DNA of 12,269 nt from assembly GCA_946479125.1 (NCBI GenBank), contig CAMLET010000038.1, forward strand, positions 1 to 12,269, written 5' to 3'. The notes beneath the pieces were generated by a model that was not told the origin of the DNA, ran no database searches, and saw nothing but the letters and a program-made list of their open reading frames with translations. Below are positions 6,633 through 12,269 of the stretch, one piece after another (within the stretch, counting starts at the first letter, position 1; each line of letters starts with the position of its first letter). The position numbers and the translations under genes were made by a program. Source of the stretch: an uncultured Flavobacteriales bacterium (GTDB taxonomy: Bacteria > Bacteroidota > Bacteroidia > Flavobacteriales > Crocinitomicaceae).

Positions 6633-6640
6633 TAACTTTG
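6633..6640 (+). promoter_or_regulatory. Possible upstream -7 element
   Basis: TAACTTTG matches TAnnTTTG exactly, but no TTG is found at -33 distance. If active, it would make a transcript with a leader of about 175 bases before rplM. It may be a second rplM promoter or a chance match. Confidence 0.35.
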
Positions 6641-6739
6641 TCGCTCGGAAATGAATGTCGGTTGAATCTGATGTTTTCATAGATATTGCCTCGTTTTCTT
6701 CTTTATTTCCTTGATTCCCTAAGTTTATTAGAGAAACCC

Positions 6740-6775
6740 TTGTTATTAAAAAATAGAGTTTCTATCTTTGCACCC
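6740..6775 (+). promoter_or_regulatory. Promoter of rplM-rpsI
   Basis: TTG at 6740-6742, then 20 bases, then TATCTTTG at 6763-6770, a perfect TAnnTTTG, followed by CACCC. This is the best match in the window to the Bacteroidota housekeeping promoter. Transcription should start near 6778, leaving a leader of about 45 bases. Confidence 0.75.
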
Positions 6776-6823
6776 CTCAAAAGTGGATTTTGGGGATATT
6801 GTCTTATTAAATATAGGTAAGTA

Positions 6824-7279
6824 GTGAATACTTTAAGTTACAAAACTGTATCTGGCAACAAAGAGACCGCGAATAAAAAGTGGTTGTTGGTAGATGCTGA
6901 GGGCCAAACAGTTGGTCGCTTAGCGAGTAAAGTGGCAAAGTTGGCTCGTGGAAAACACAAAACTAACTTTACGCCGCATGCTGACTGTGGAGATAACGTG
7001 ATCGTTATCAACGCAGCGAAAGTTTCTTTCTCTGGTACAAAATTAGAGAATAAGGAATATGTGCGTTACACTGGATATCCAGGTGGACAACGTTCATTGA
7101 CAGCTCAAGAGTTGTTGCAACGTAACCCTTCTCGTGTTATCGAGAAAGCAATCAAGGGTATGTTGCCTAAAAACAAATTGGGTCGTCAGTTGTACTCAAA
7201 TATTAAAGTGTATGCTGGTACAGAGCACAATCATGATGCTCAAAAACCAGAAGTTATTAATCTAGATACATTCTTATAA
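6824..7279 (+). CDS. rplM: 50S ribosomal protein L13 (uL13)
   Basis: This 151-residue protein has the L13 core: [21 protein letters not shown] (19-39), [21 protein letters not shown] (45-65), YTGYPGG (82-88), [15 protein letters not shown] (114-128) and a C-terminal [15 protein letters not shown]13 is an early-assembling protein of the large subunit. The start codon is GTG at 6824: an in-frame TAA lies just two codons upstream (6818-6820), no ATG is available, and the resulting N terminus NTLSYKT matches the family. Its stop TAA shares one base with the ATG of rpsI (TAATG), so the two genes are translationally coupled, as is usual for rplM-rpsI. Confidence 0.97.
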   Translation: MNTLSYKTVSGNKETANKKWLLVDAEGQTVGRLASKVAKLARGKHKTNFTPHADCGDNVIVINAAKVSFSGTKLENKEYVRYTGYPGGQRSLTAQELLQRNPSRVIEKAIKGMLPKNKLGRQLYSNIKVYAGTEHNHDAQKPEVINLDTFL

Positions 7280-7665
7280 TGGAAGTAGTAAACGCATTAG
7301 GAAGAAGAAAAACATCTGTTGCACGTGTGTACCTTTCTAAAGGAAAAGGAACAGTTACTGTAAACAAGAGAGATTATAAAGAGTTTTTCCCGGTAGCAAT
7401 TCTTCAATCAAAAATCGAGCAACCATTTAACTTGACAGATACTTTAGGTCAGTACGACGTGAAAGTAAATGTTATGGGTGGTGGAGTAAACGGACAAGCA
7501 GAAGCTATTCGTTTAGGGATCTCTCGTGCATTGGTAGAAGTTTCTGCTGATTTTAAACCGTTGTTGAAAGCTGAAGGTTTGATGACGCGTGACCCTAGAA
7601 TGGTTGAGCGTAAGAAACCAGGTCAGCCGAAAGCACGTAAGAAATTCCAGTTCTCTAAACGTTAA
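7279..7665 (+). CDS. rpsI: 30S ribosomal protein S9 (uS9)
   Basis: At 128 residues this is full-length S9: [21 protein letters not shown] (8-28), then a glycine-rich [20 protein letters not shown] (65-84), [20 protein letters not shown], and the invariant C-terminal SKR tail, whose last Arg contacts the anticodon loop of P-site tRNA. The ATG overlaps the last base of the rplM stop. A three-segment hairpin region starts one to two bases after its stop and may end or attenuate transcription before rpsB. Confidence 0.98.
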   Translation: MEVVNALGRRKTSVARVYLSKGKGTVTVNKRDYKEFFPVAILQSKIEQPFNLTDTLGQYDVKVNVMGGGVNGQAEAIRLGISRALVEVSADFKPLLKAEGLMTRDPRMVERKKPGQPKARKKFQFSKR

Positions 7666-7666
7666 T

Positions 7667-7693
7667 TGGAGTTTGTTCTCCATCTTTTTGGAG
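7667..7693 (+). terminator. Weak terminator or attenuator-like region after rpsI
   Basis: TGGAG (7667-7671), CTCCA (7678-7682) and TGGAG (7689-7693) are spaced by six bases each. The first two form a hairpin followed by TCTTTTT, a weak terminator; the second and third form an alternative hairpin that would break it. The stems are only five pairs, so this is tentative. Confidence 0.4.
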
Positions 7694-7734
7694 GACGCAT
7701 TGGTTGTTTAGTATCCAAGCACAAAGTATCCTCG

Positions 7735-7750
7735 TTAGTCATTTGACTAA
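7735..7750. promoter_or_regulatory. Palindrome upstream of rpsB, possible operator or hairpin
   Basis: TTAGTCA and TGACTAA are perfect inverted arms separated by TT. It lies just before an imperfect -7-like ACCCTTTG (7754-7761) and about 80 bases before the rpsB start. It could bind a dimeric regulator or form a small hairpin; nothing in the sequence decides between these. Confidence 0.35.
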
Positions 7751-7780
7751 TAGACCCTTTGAACGCTGAATAACTAAAGC

Positions 7781-7794
7781 CTGCCTGATGGCAG
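7781..7794 (+). repeat. Small hairpin in the rpsB leader
   Basis: CTGCC pairs with GGCAG over a TGAT loop, within the longer GC-rich block CCTGCCTGATGGCAGACAGG. Similar CCTGCCTG blocks are, from memory, frequent between genes in Bacteroidota. It is 35 bases before the rpsB ATG; a role in regulation is not shown. Confidence 0.35.
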
Positions 7795-7829
7795 ACAGGG
7801 AAAGTGAACAATTTTAAAAAAGAAAAGAA

Positions 7830-8588
7830 ATGTCAAAAGTTAGTTTTGAAAATTTGTTAGAAGCAGGTGCTCATTTTGGACACTTGAAAAGAAAATGGAA
7901 CCCGGCAATGGCGCCGTATATCTTTGAAGAGAAAAAAGGTATCCACATTATTGACCTTAATAAGACAATTGCACATCTTGATCAAGCTTGTGCGGCGATG
8001 AAGCAAATTGCTAAGTCGGGGAAAAAGGTTCTTTTCGTAGCTACTAAAAAACAAGCTAAAGAAATAATTGCTGAGAAAGTTGCAGCTGTAAACATGCCTT
8101 TCGTTACTGAGCGTTGGTCAGGTGGTATGTTAACAAACTTCCAAACTACTCGTAAGTCTATCCGTAAAATGGCTGCAATCGATAAGATGAAAGCTGACGG
8201 AACATGGGAAACATTAAACAAACGTGAGCGTTTATTCAAAACACGTCAACGTGAGAAATTGGAAAAGAACTTTGGTTCTATCGCAGATATGACTCGTCAG
8301 CCTGCAGCAATTTTCTTGGTTGATATCTTGAAAGAGCACATCGCGTTAGCAGAAGCAAAACGTTTGAACGTTCCAACTTTCGCTATCGTTGATACAAACT
8401 CTGACCCACGTTTAGTTGATTTCCCAATCCCGGCTAACGACGATGCTACAAAATCAATCTCTTTGATCTTGGATGCAATCTGTGGAGCTATCAAAGAAGG
8501 TTTGGAAGATCGTAAGTCTAGCGGAACTGCTAAGGACAAAGACGAGGCTACTGAAGAAGTAACAGCAACTGAAGAAACAAACGATTAA
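7830..8588 (+). CDS. rpsB: 30S ribosomal protein S2 (uS2)
   Basis: This 252-residue protein is a standard S2: LLEAGAHFGHLKRKWNPAMA (9-28), YIFEEKKGIHIIDLNKT (30-46), VLFVATKKQAKEII (67-80), RWSGGMLTNFQTTRKSI (95-111) and the C-terminal NVPTFAIVDTNSDPRLVDFPIPANDDA. S2 binds late at the small-subunit platform together with S1. The tail after residue 228 is a low-complexity acidic stretch, which varies widely between species. The start is preceded by an A-rich run (TTTTAAAAAAGAAAAGAA) rather than a Shine-Dalgarno sequence. It is separated from rpsI by 164 bases containing hairpins and from tsf by 97 bases filled with heptamer repeats. Confidence 0.98.
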   Translation: MSKVSFENLLEAGAHFGHLKRKWNPAMAPYIFEEKKGIHIIDLNKTIAHLDQACAAMKQIAKSGKKVLFVATKKQAKEIIAEKVAAVNMPFVTERWSGGMLTNFQTTRKSIRKMAAIDKMKADGTWETLNKRERLFKTRQREKLEKNFGSIADMTRQPAAIFLVDILKEHIALAEAKRLNVPTFAIVDTNSDPRLVDFPIPANDDATKSISLILDAICGAIKEGLEDRKSSGTAKDKDEATEEVTATEETND

Positions 8589-8596
8589 TAAACGAG

Positions 8597-8676
8597 ACGA
8601 AAGATAAAAGACGAAAGACAAAAGACTGAGTAAATCGGTCCTTTGTCTTAAGTCTTAAGTCATTTAGTCTAAAATC
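8597..8676. repeat. Two facing arrays of degenerate 7-bp repeats between rpsB and tsf
   Basis: The left array has ACGAAAG, ATAAAAG, ACGAAAG and ACAAAAG in register at 8597-8624. The right array has CTTTGTC, TTAAGTC twice, then two variants at 8641-8676. The arrays are roughly complementary, with GAC facing GTC every seven bases, so the transcript could form a long imperfect hairpin. The unit matches that of the array before ftsY. Confidence 0.65.
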
Positions 8677-8685
8677 TATAAGAAA

Positions 8686-9516
8686 ATGGCAATTACTGCA
8701 TCAGATGTAAACAAATTGCGCCAGCAAACAGGTGCTGGTATGATGGACTGTAAAAACGCATTGGTTGAAGCAAACGGAGATTTCGAAGCTGCTGTTGATG
8801 TATTGCGTAAAAAAGGACAAAAAGTTGCTGCGAAAAGAGGAGATAACGAAGCTGCCGAAGGGTTGGTTTTCGCTCAAACTAGTGCAGATAGCAAAGTAGG
8901 TGTTTTGTTGACATTGAACTGTGAAACTGACTTCGTAGCAAAAAATGATACTTACCGTAACTTCGTTCAGTCGTTGATGGACATCGCAATGAATAACTTG
9001 CCTGCAACTGCAGAAGAGTTGAAAACATTGAAGTACGATGACAAATTAACTGTTGAAGAGAAAATCACTGAGCAAGTTGGTGTTATCGGTGAAAAATTGG
9101 ATCTTTCTGGATACGCTGTTGTTAAAGGTGACACTGTTGTTGCTTACAACCACCCAGGAAACCAGTTGGCTACTTTGGTTGCTTTGAACAAAGGAGGAGA
9201 AACAGTTGCTGAAGCTGGACGTCAGGTTGCAATGCAAATTGCTGCTATGAACCCAATTGCTTTGGATAAAGACGGAGTTGATGCTCGTACAATTGAGCGT
9301 GAAATCGAAGTGGGTAAAGAATTGGCTATCCAAGAAGGTAAACCTGCTGAAATGGCTGATAAAATTGCACAAGGTCGTTTGTCTAAATTCTTCAAGGAGA
9401 ATACATTGTTAAGCCAAGAGTTTATCCGTGATAACAAATTGACTGTTGAACAATTCTTGAACTCAACTGAGAGCGGTTTAACTGTAACAGAATTCAAACG
9501 TTTCTCTTTGAGCTAA
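8686..9516 (+). CDS. tsf: Elongation factor Ts
   Basis: EF-Ts recycles EF-Tu from its GDP to its GTP form. The 276-residue protein begins with the UBA-like domain, TASDVNKLRQQTGAGMMDCK (4-23) and ALVEANGDFEAAVDVLRKKG, followed by the core domain with NCETDFVAKND, the EF-Tu-interacting motif, and the C-terminal module with GRLSKFFKENTLLSQEFI (about 230-247). The length and motifs are complete. It follows rpsB, as in most bacteria, and ends at a strong terminator. In many bacteria pyrH would come next; here about 1.6 kb of other genes intervene. Confidence 0.98.
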   Translation: MAITASDVNKLRQQTGAGMMDCKNALVEANGDFEAAVDVLRKKGQKVAAKRGDNEAAEGLVFAQTSADSKVGVLLTLNCETDFVAKNDTYRNFVQSLMDIAMNNLPATAEELKTLKYDDKLTVEEKITEQVGVIGEKLDLSGYAVVKGDTVVAYNHPGNQLATLVALNKGGETVAEAGRQVAMQIAAMNPIALDKDGVDARTIEREIEVGKELAIQEGKPAEMADKIAQGRLSKFFKENTLLSQEFIRDNKLTVEQFLNSTESGLTVTEFKRFSLS

Positions 9517-9541
9517 GATTCAAAAGAAATTAAGAAATAGA

Positions 9542-9578
9542 AAATCCCGTTTTGGTTTATCCGAAACGGGATTTTTTT
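9542..9578 (+). terminator. Strong rho-independent terminator after tsf
   Basis: The arm AAATCCCGTTTTGG pairs with CCGAAACGGGATTT over a TTTAT loop: 14 pairs with one T-G wobble, then seven T residues. It lies 25 bases after the tsf stop and isolates tsf from the RAYT. Confidence 0.93.
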
Positions 9579-9643
9579 ATGCTTAAAGGTTTTACTTGAA
9601 AGGCGTTTTTCGCTATCTTAAGGTAAATGAAACACTATTTACT

Positions 9644-10129
9644 ATGTATCACCGTAAACAGAACCGTTTAAATTCTTTTGATTATTCAAAAGATGGAACG
9701 TATTTCGTTACATTTTGCATAAAAGACAAAAATCCCCATTTTGGGAAGGTATTGAACAATGAAATGAGCCATTCGACATTCGGTAAAATTGTTATTGAAT
9801 CAATTGAATGGTTGAAAACACAATATTCGTATATCCAAATTCACCGATACATTGTAATGCCGGACCATGTACATGCTTTAATTGAAATTAACCGTGTGAA
9901 TCCTGTAGTGACAGGTCGCGACCTGTCACTACCCGTAACGAAAATTAAATCATTATCCGAATTAATCGGTGCGTTAAAAACGGTTTCATCAAAAAAAATT
10001 CGTTTGAATGGTTGTCCTGAATTTGAATGGCAGAGATCATTTTATGATCAAATTATTCAGAATCCAGAGCATTTTGAAAATGCGATGAATTATATCAACG
10101 AAAATCCGAAACGTTGGAAAACAATGTAG
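9644..10129 (+). CDS. REP-associated tyrosine transposase (RAYT, Y1_Tnp / TnpA-REP family)
   Basis: These 161 residues form a single-domain HUH-type transposase of the RAYT family, which nicks and rejoins single-stranded DNA at short palindromic REP elements. Seen: RKQNRLNSFDYS (4-15), the beta strand TYFVTFCIKD (19-28), RYIVMPDHVHALIEI (68-82) with the metal-binding His75-x-His77, SLSELIGALKTVSSKKI (103-119), and FEWQRSFYDQII (127-138), in which Tyr134 is my candidate nucleophile. The typical C-terminal YINENPKRW follows. ATG 9644 is chosen over a TTG at 9596 because RAYTs usually start with a NRL..FDY block near the N terminus. Unlike insertion-sequence transposases, RAYTs are usually single-copy. 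Codons 88-96 are made of a REP-like palindrome, and the TAG stop lies in a second one. The gene looks intact. Confidence 0.93.
   Translation: MYHRKQNRLNSFDYSKDGTYFVTFCIKDKNPHFGKVLNNEMSHSTFGKIVIESIEWLKTQYSYIQIHRYIVMPDHVHALIEINRVNPVVTGRDLSLPVTKIKSLSELIGALKTVSSKKIRLNGCPEFEWQRSFYDQIIQNPEHFENAMNYINENPKRWKTM
9905..9932. repeat. Perfect 28-bp palindrome (REP-like) inside the RAYT gene
   Basis: The left arm GTAGTGACAGGTCG is exactly mirrored by its complement, ending CTAC. GTAG is the tetranucleotide that flanks E. coli REP hairpins and is recognised by its TnpA-REP. The palindrome starts on a codon boundary and is read as VVTGRDLSL plus the first base of a Pro codon. Confidence 0.9.
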
Positions 10130-10153
10130 GGACAAGTCGCGACTTGTCCCTAC
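10126..10153. repeat. Perfect 28-bp palindrome (REP-like) at the RAYT stop codon
   Basis: The left arm is GTAGGGACAAGTCG with its exact complement following. Its first base is the last base of the final Met codon and its second to fourth bases are the TAG stop. It has the same length and ends as the palindrome at 9905, and differs at two base pairs (positions 5/24 and 10/19), each change compensated on the other arm. It lies between convergent genes. Confidence 0.9.
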
Positions 10154-10177
10154 CACCGTATTTAATATATTGATTCG

Positions 10178-10588
10178 TTACTCATTCATTGCAATAATTC
10201 CCTGAACAATTTTTAACGCTCCAACCACAATTGCTCCGTAAAAAACATAACCAATTCCAGCGGTGCTCAACGCAATTCCGGCAACAAGAAGAACTATTCC
10301 GATGACAAGATTGGCAACGCCATTTCCACTTTTCTTTTTAACAACCTGTTTCGAAACTTGAGTGGCATAAGCTACAATCATTGTTGCTTTATCTTCTGAA
10401 TAACCGCGCTTTACAAAACTTTGAATCGTTTCGTCAACGGTGTATTCTGCATCGATAAGTAATGAAGCTGCACGTTTAATGTCCTCACGGTCAATTTGCA
10501 TGTCTTCCGTTTGCGATGTGCTTTCCTGTGCTGTAGCCGTATTGTTTGATTGTTGTTCAAGATTTATTGTTCCTGGGTCGTTTGACAT
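10178..10588 (-). CDS. Small membrane protein of unknown function, UBA-like helix region plus two membrane segments
   Basis: I do not recognise a named family. The 136-residue protein has a low-complexity polar N terminus (1-32), then a helical region with DREDIKRAASLLIDAEYTVD (33-52) and KRGYSEDKATMIV (60-72) that resembles a small UBA-like three-helix fold, a basic KKK (84-86), and two hydrophobic segments at about 91-109 and 112-133. The second contains YVFYGAIVVGALKIVQG, a pattern I recall at the C terminus of several uncharacterised bacterial membrane proteins. It lacks a signal peptide. It follows the next minus-strand gene by 22 bases and shares its layout, so they probably form an operon. 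It converges with the RAYT, with a palindrome in between. Confidence 0.7.
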   Translation of the reverse strand: MSNDPGTINLEQQSNNTATAQESTSQTEDMQIDREDIKRAASLLIDAEYTVDETIQSFVKRGYSEDKATMIVAYATQVSKQVVKKKSGNGVANLVIGIVLLVAGIALSTAGIGYVFYGAIVVGALKIVQGIIAMNE

Positions 10589-10610
10589 GGTGTTTATAGT
10601 TTAAATTGAT

Positions 10611-11042
10611 TTATAATTCTCCAAGTTTTGATGACATGTCAGCCATTTTGGAAGTGTCTTTTGTATTTCTGATTTTAAGATAAAAGAATATCCCTCTAAA
10701 CATTGAAACCAGACCGAATAATCCTATTGCTGCTAATATTCCGAGTCCTCTTCCTGTCCCTGATCTCGAAACGAGTAGGAAATTTAATCCCAAACCAATT
10801 AGAAAGGTTGAAAAGCCAATGATTATATAGATCATTGCTTTCTTTCTGTAATTTTTGACAAGTTCGTAGTTACCGTGAATCAATAGAAGTTCTATTTCAT
10901 CATTCGGAACCATTTTGTCGCGAAGTTTTACTTCAATTTCTTGATTCGATAGTTTATCATGAATGATCCAATTTTCAACATCAATCTTGTATCGACGAAA
11001 TTCTTTCGAAATTTCATTTGGATTTAGTTTTCTGATATTCAT
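10611..11042 (-). CDS. Small membrane protein of unknown function, related in layout to its downstream neighbour
   Basis: From ATG 11042 this gives 143 residues. An in-frame ATG at 11123 would add 27 residues but would run through the pyrH promoter region, so the shorter form is preferred. The N-terminal part (1-66) is polar and helical, with LSNQEIEVKLRDKMVPNDEI (31-50) in the place of the UBA-like region of its neighbour. Two membrane segments follow at about 70-92 and 98-122, the second ending GLVSMFRGI, comparable to GALKIVQGI in the other protein. I infer that the two are distant paralogues. No catalytic motif is seen and I assign no function. It is divergent from pyrH, with 116 bases between the starts, and probably first in a two-gene operon. 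Confidence 0.65.
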   Translation of the reverse strand: MNIRKLNPNEISKEFRRYKIDVENWIIHDKLSNQEIEVKLRDKMVPNDEIELLLIHGNYELVKNYRKKAMIYIIIGFSTFLIGLGLNFLLVSRSGTGRGLGILAAIGLFGLVSMFRGIFFYLKIRNTKDTSKMADMSSKLGEL

Positions 11043-11129
11043 AATTGGTATGATAGAAATTGGTTTGATTTTATTCGTTTTTATTGAATAATTACTTACT
11101 CGCAATAAATATAATAAAATCATTCACAC

Positions 11130-11137
11130 TATATTTG
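11130..11137 (+). promoter_or_regulatory. Candidate -7 element of pyrH
   Basis: TATATTTG is a perfect TAnnTTTG, followed by CAC as in the ribosomal promoters of this window. It lies 21 bases before the pyrH ATG. No -33 TTG is present at the usual distance. It supports independent transcription of pyrH-frr, away from tsf. Confidence 0.55.
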
Positions 11138-11158
11138 CACAACATCTTACAATCCTTT

Positions 11159-11866
11159 ATGAAGTATAAACGCATTTTGCTGAAGTTAAGCGGTGAGTCA
11201 CTAATGGGTGACAAACAATTTGGAATTGATAATCAGCGCATTAGTGTTTATGCCGAACAAATCAAAGAAATTCATGCTTTAGGAATTGAAGTTGCCATTG
11301 TAATTGGCGGTGGAAATATCTTCCGTGGAGTTCAGGCAGAAGAGGGTGGAATGGACAGAACTCATGGTGATTACATGGGAATGTTGGCAACCATGATAAA
11401 TTCAATGGCGCTTCAGGCTGCTTTGGAATCTACTGGTATGCAAACGAGATTGCAATCTGCAATTGAGATGAAGGAAATTTCTGAACCTTATGTTCGTAGA
11501 AGAGCTGTTCGTCACCTTGAAAAAGGACGTGTAGTGATTTTTGGTGCTGGAACAGGAAATCCATTCTTTACAACAGATTCTGCGGCTTCTCTAAGAGCAA
11601 TTGAGATCAATGCCGATGTTATTCTTAAAGGAACACGTGTAGATGGAATTTACACGGCTGATCCGGAGAAAGATCCTTCCGCAACCAAATTTGATGTGAT
11701 TTCTTTTGACGATGTTTATGCTCGTGGATTGAAAGTAATGGATATGACGGCGTTCACGCTTTGTAAGGAAAACGACTTGCCAATTATCGTATTCGATATG
11801 GATAGTCCGGGCAACCTGAAGCGTTTAATGCAAGGCGAACAAGTAGGAACAATAGTAAGAAATTAA
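11159..11866 (+). CDS. pyrH: UMP kinase
   Basis: UMP kinase phosphorylates UMP to UDP in pyrimidine nucleotide synthesis; the bacterial enzyme is a hexamer of the amino acid kinase fold. This 235-residue protein has the usual length and motifs: [14 protein letters not shown] (4-17), [11 protein letters not shown] (47-57), [16 protein letters not shown] (71-86), [20 protein letters not shown] (129-148) and [17 protein letters not shown] (157-173). ATG 11159 is chosen because it starts the conserved [14 protein letters not shown]; longer frames back to 11084 would include the promoter. The frr start lies 41 bases downstream with no terminator between, so the two form the usual pyrH-frr pair. 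Confidence 0.97.
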   Translation: MKYKRILLKLSGESLMGDKQFGIDNQRISVYAEQIKEIHALGIEVAIVIGGGNIFRGVQAEEGGMDRTHGDYMGMLATMINSMALQAALESTGMQTRLQSAIEMKEISEPYVRRRAVRHLEKGRVVIFGAGTGNPFFTTDSAASLRAIEINADVILKGTRVDGIYTADPEKDPSATKFDVISFDDVYARGLKVMDMTAFTLCKENDLPIIVFDMDSPGNLKRLMQGEQVGTIVRN

Positions 11867-11907
11867 TCAGGAGAAAGTAGCCTTTCTAATTGCAATAGAT
11901 TTATAAG

Positions 11908-12269
11908 ATGACTGAAGAATTACAGATGATTTACGATGAGTTAAAGGATTCAAACTCCAAATCAATGACTCACCTTGAAAATGAATTAATGAAAGTTCGC
12001 GCTGGTAAAGCAACTCCATCTATGTTGCAAGGCGTTATGGTTGATTACTACGGTTCTCCAACTCCAATTCAGCAAGTTTCAAATATCAATACAATGGACG
12101 CTCGTACATTGACTGTTCAGGCTTTTGAAAAACCAATGTTGAACGAGATTGCAAAAGGTATTATGAATGCCAATCTTGGATTGAATCCGCAAAGCAATGG
12201 TGAACAACTGATTATTTCAATTCCGCCTTTAACAGAGGAAAGAAGACGCGATTTGGTTAAGAAAGCTAA
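11908..12269 (+). CDS. frr: Ribosome recycling factor (3' end cut by window)
   Basis: RRF, with EF-G, splits the post-termination ribosome. The frame is open from ATG 11908 to the end: 120 complete codons plus two bases, about two thirds of the usual 185 residues. Seen: HLENELMKVRAGKATPSML (22-40), VDYYGSPTPIQQVSNI (45-60), the hinge and domain II region, NANLGLNPQSNGEQLIISIP (86-105) and PLTEERRRDLVKKA (106-119). The last two bases, AA, start a codon that continues outside, so the apparent TAA at the very end is out of frame and is not a stop. It follows pyrH directly. Confidence 0.96.
   Translation, partial: MTEELQMIYDELKDSNSKSMTHLENELMKVRAGKATPSMLQGVMVDYYGSPTPIQQVSNINTMDARTLTVQAFEKPMLNEIAKGIMNANLGLNPQSNGEQLIISIPPLTEERRRDLVKKA

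Larger units (their letters stand above)
6509..6823. other. Intergenic region between topoisomerase IB and rplM
   Basis: These 315 bases separate two divergent genes. The right end holds the rplM promoter and leader. A second promoter-like TAACTTTG is at 6633-6640. I see no RNA gene, no convincing open frame and no strong repeat; a 19-codon frame at 6655-6714 is not supported. The left end, next to the topoisomerase ATG, is AT-rich with no clear promoter. Confidence 0.7.
9644..10153 (+). mobile_element. RAYT/REP module between tsf and pyrH
   Basis: The module is the RAYT gene plus its two palindromes, one internal and one at the 3' end. No terminal inverted repeats, target-site duplication or 5' flanking palindrome are seen, so it is not a conventional insertion sequence and its left boundary is not defined. 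Confidence 0.55.

Noticed and set aside
6655..6714. 19-codon frame after the TAACTTTG element, possible leader peptide
   Set aside because: No repeated control codons, no hairpin pair following it and no start-site support; such short frames are common by chance.
7982..8239. 85-codon open frame on the minus strand over rpsB
   Set aside because: Antisense to conserved S2 sequence with no recognisable product.
9046..9372. 108-codon open frame on the minus strand over tsf
   Set aside because: Translation is Ser/Asn/Phe-rich, a typical shadow of a gene with strongly biased codons.
9596..9643. 16-residue N-terminal extension of the RAYT from a TTG
   Set aside because: RAYTs typically begin close to the NRL..FDY block, and ATG 9644 provides this directly.
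11084..11158. 25-residue N-terminal extension of PyrH
   Set aside because: It would include the TATATTTG promoter element, and UMP kinases start at the [12 protein letters not shown] block.
12267..12269. Apparent TAA at the window end as the frr stop
   Set aside because: The frame of frr places the T as the last base of a GCT codon; the final AA begins the next codon.
1..12269. CRISPR array, tRNA or rRNA genes, plasmid or phage genes
   Set aside because: No regularly spaced repeats, no cloverleaf-like or rRNA-like sequence, and no phage or plasmid functions were seen.

Overview
The window looks like a chromosomal stretch from a member of the Bacteroidota, most likely a Flavobacteriia-type organism. 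This rests on gene content (DUF4295 after rpmB-rpmG, the DUF4197 lipoprotein, a short FtsY without an acidic A domain), on A-rich start regions without strong Shine-Dalgarno sequences, and on promoters of the TTG-N19/20-TAnnTTTG type used by this phylum. A genus cannot be named from this alone.

Layout, left to right. Positions 1-819 (minus) hold a nearly complete nucleoside phosphorylase cut by the window edge. A DUF4197 lipoprotein (955-1689, minus) has a strong terminator and is divergent from cinA (1752-2999, plus), with back-to-back candidate promoters between them. Next is a translation and secretion block: rpmB, rpmG and a 50-residue DUF4295 gene end at a strong terminator, followed by ftsY. 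A DUF4870 membrane protein (5016-5408) and a topoisomerase IB (5465-6508, minus) converge on a shared terminator region. A 315-bp promoter region leads into rplM-rpsI, then rpsB and tsf, ending at another strong terminator. The last part holds a REP-associated tyrosine transposase (RAYT), two related small membrane proteins on the minus strand, then pyrH and the start of frr.

Most genes serve translation: ribosomal proteins L28, L33, L13, S9 and S2, elongation factor Ts, ribosome recycling factor, and the SRP receptor FtsY that targets ribosomes to the membrane. UMP kinase (pyrH) accompanies frr as in many bacteria. The familiar order rpsB-tsf-pyrH-frr is interrupted by about 1.6 kb containing the RAYT and the two membrane proteins.

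The most interesting signal is the RAYT locus. Two perfect 28-bp palindromes, each starting GTAG and ending CTAC, differ from each other only by paired, compensated changes. One lies inside the RAYT coding sequence and is translated in frame; the other supplies the gene's stop codon. Other non-coding structure includes degenerate 7-bp repeats just before ftsY and tsf, a three-segment alternative hairpin after rpsI, and intergenic palindromes of a probably dispersed type.
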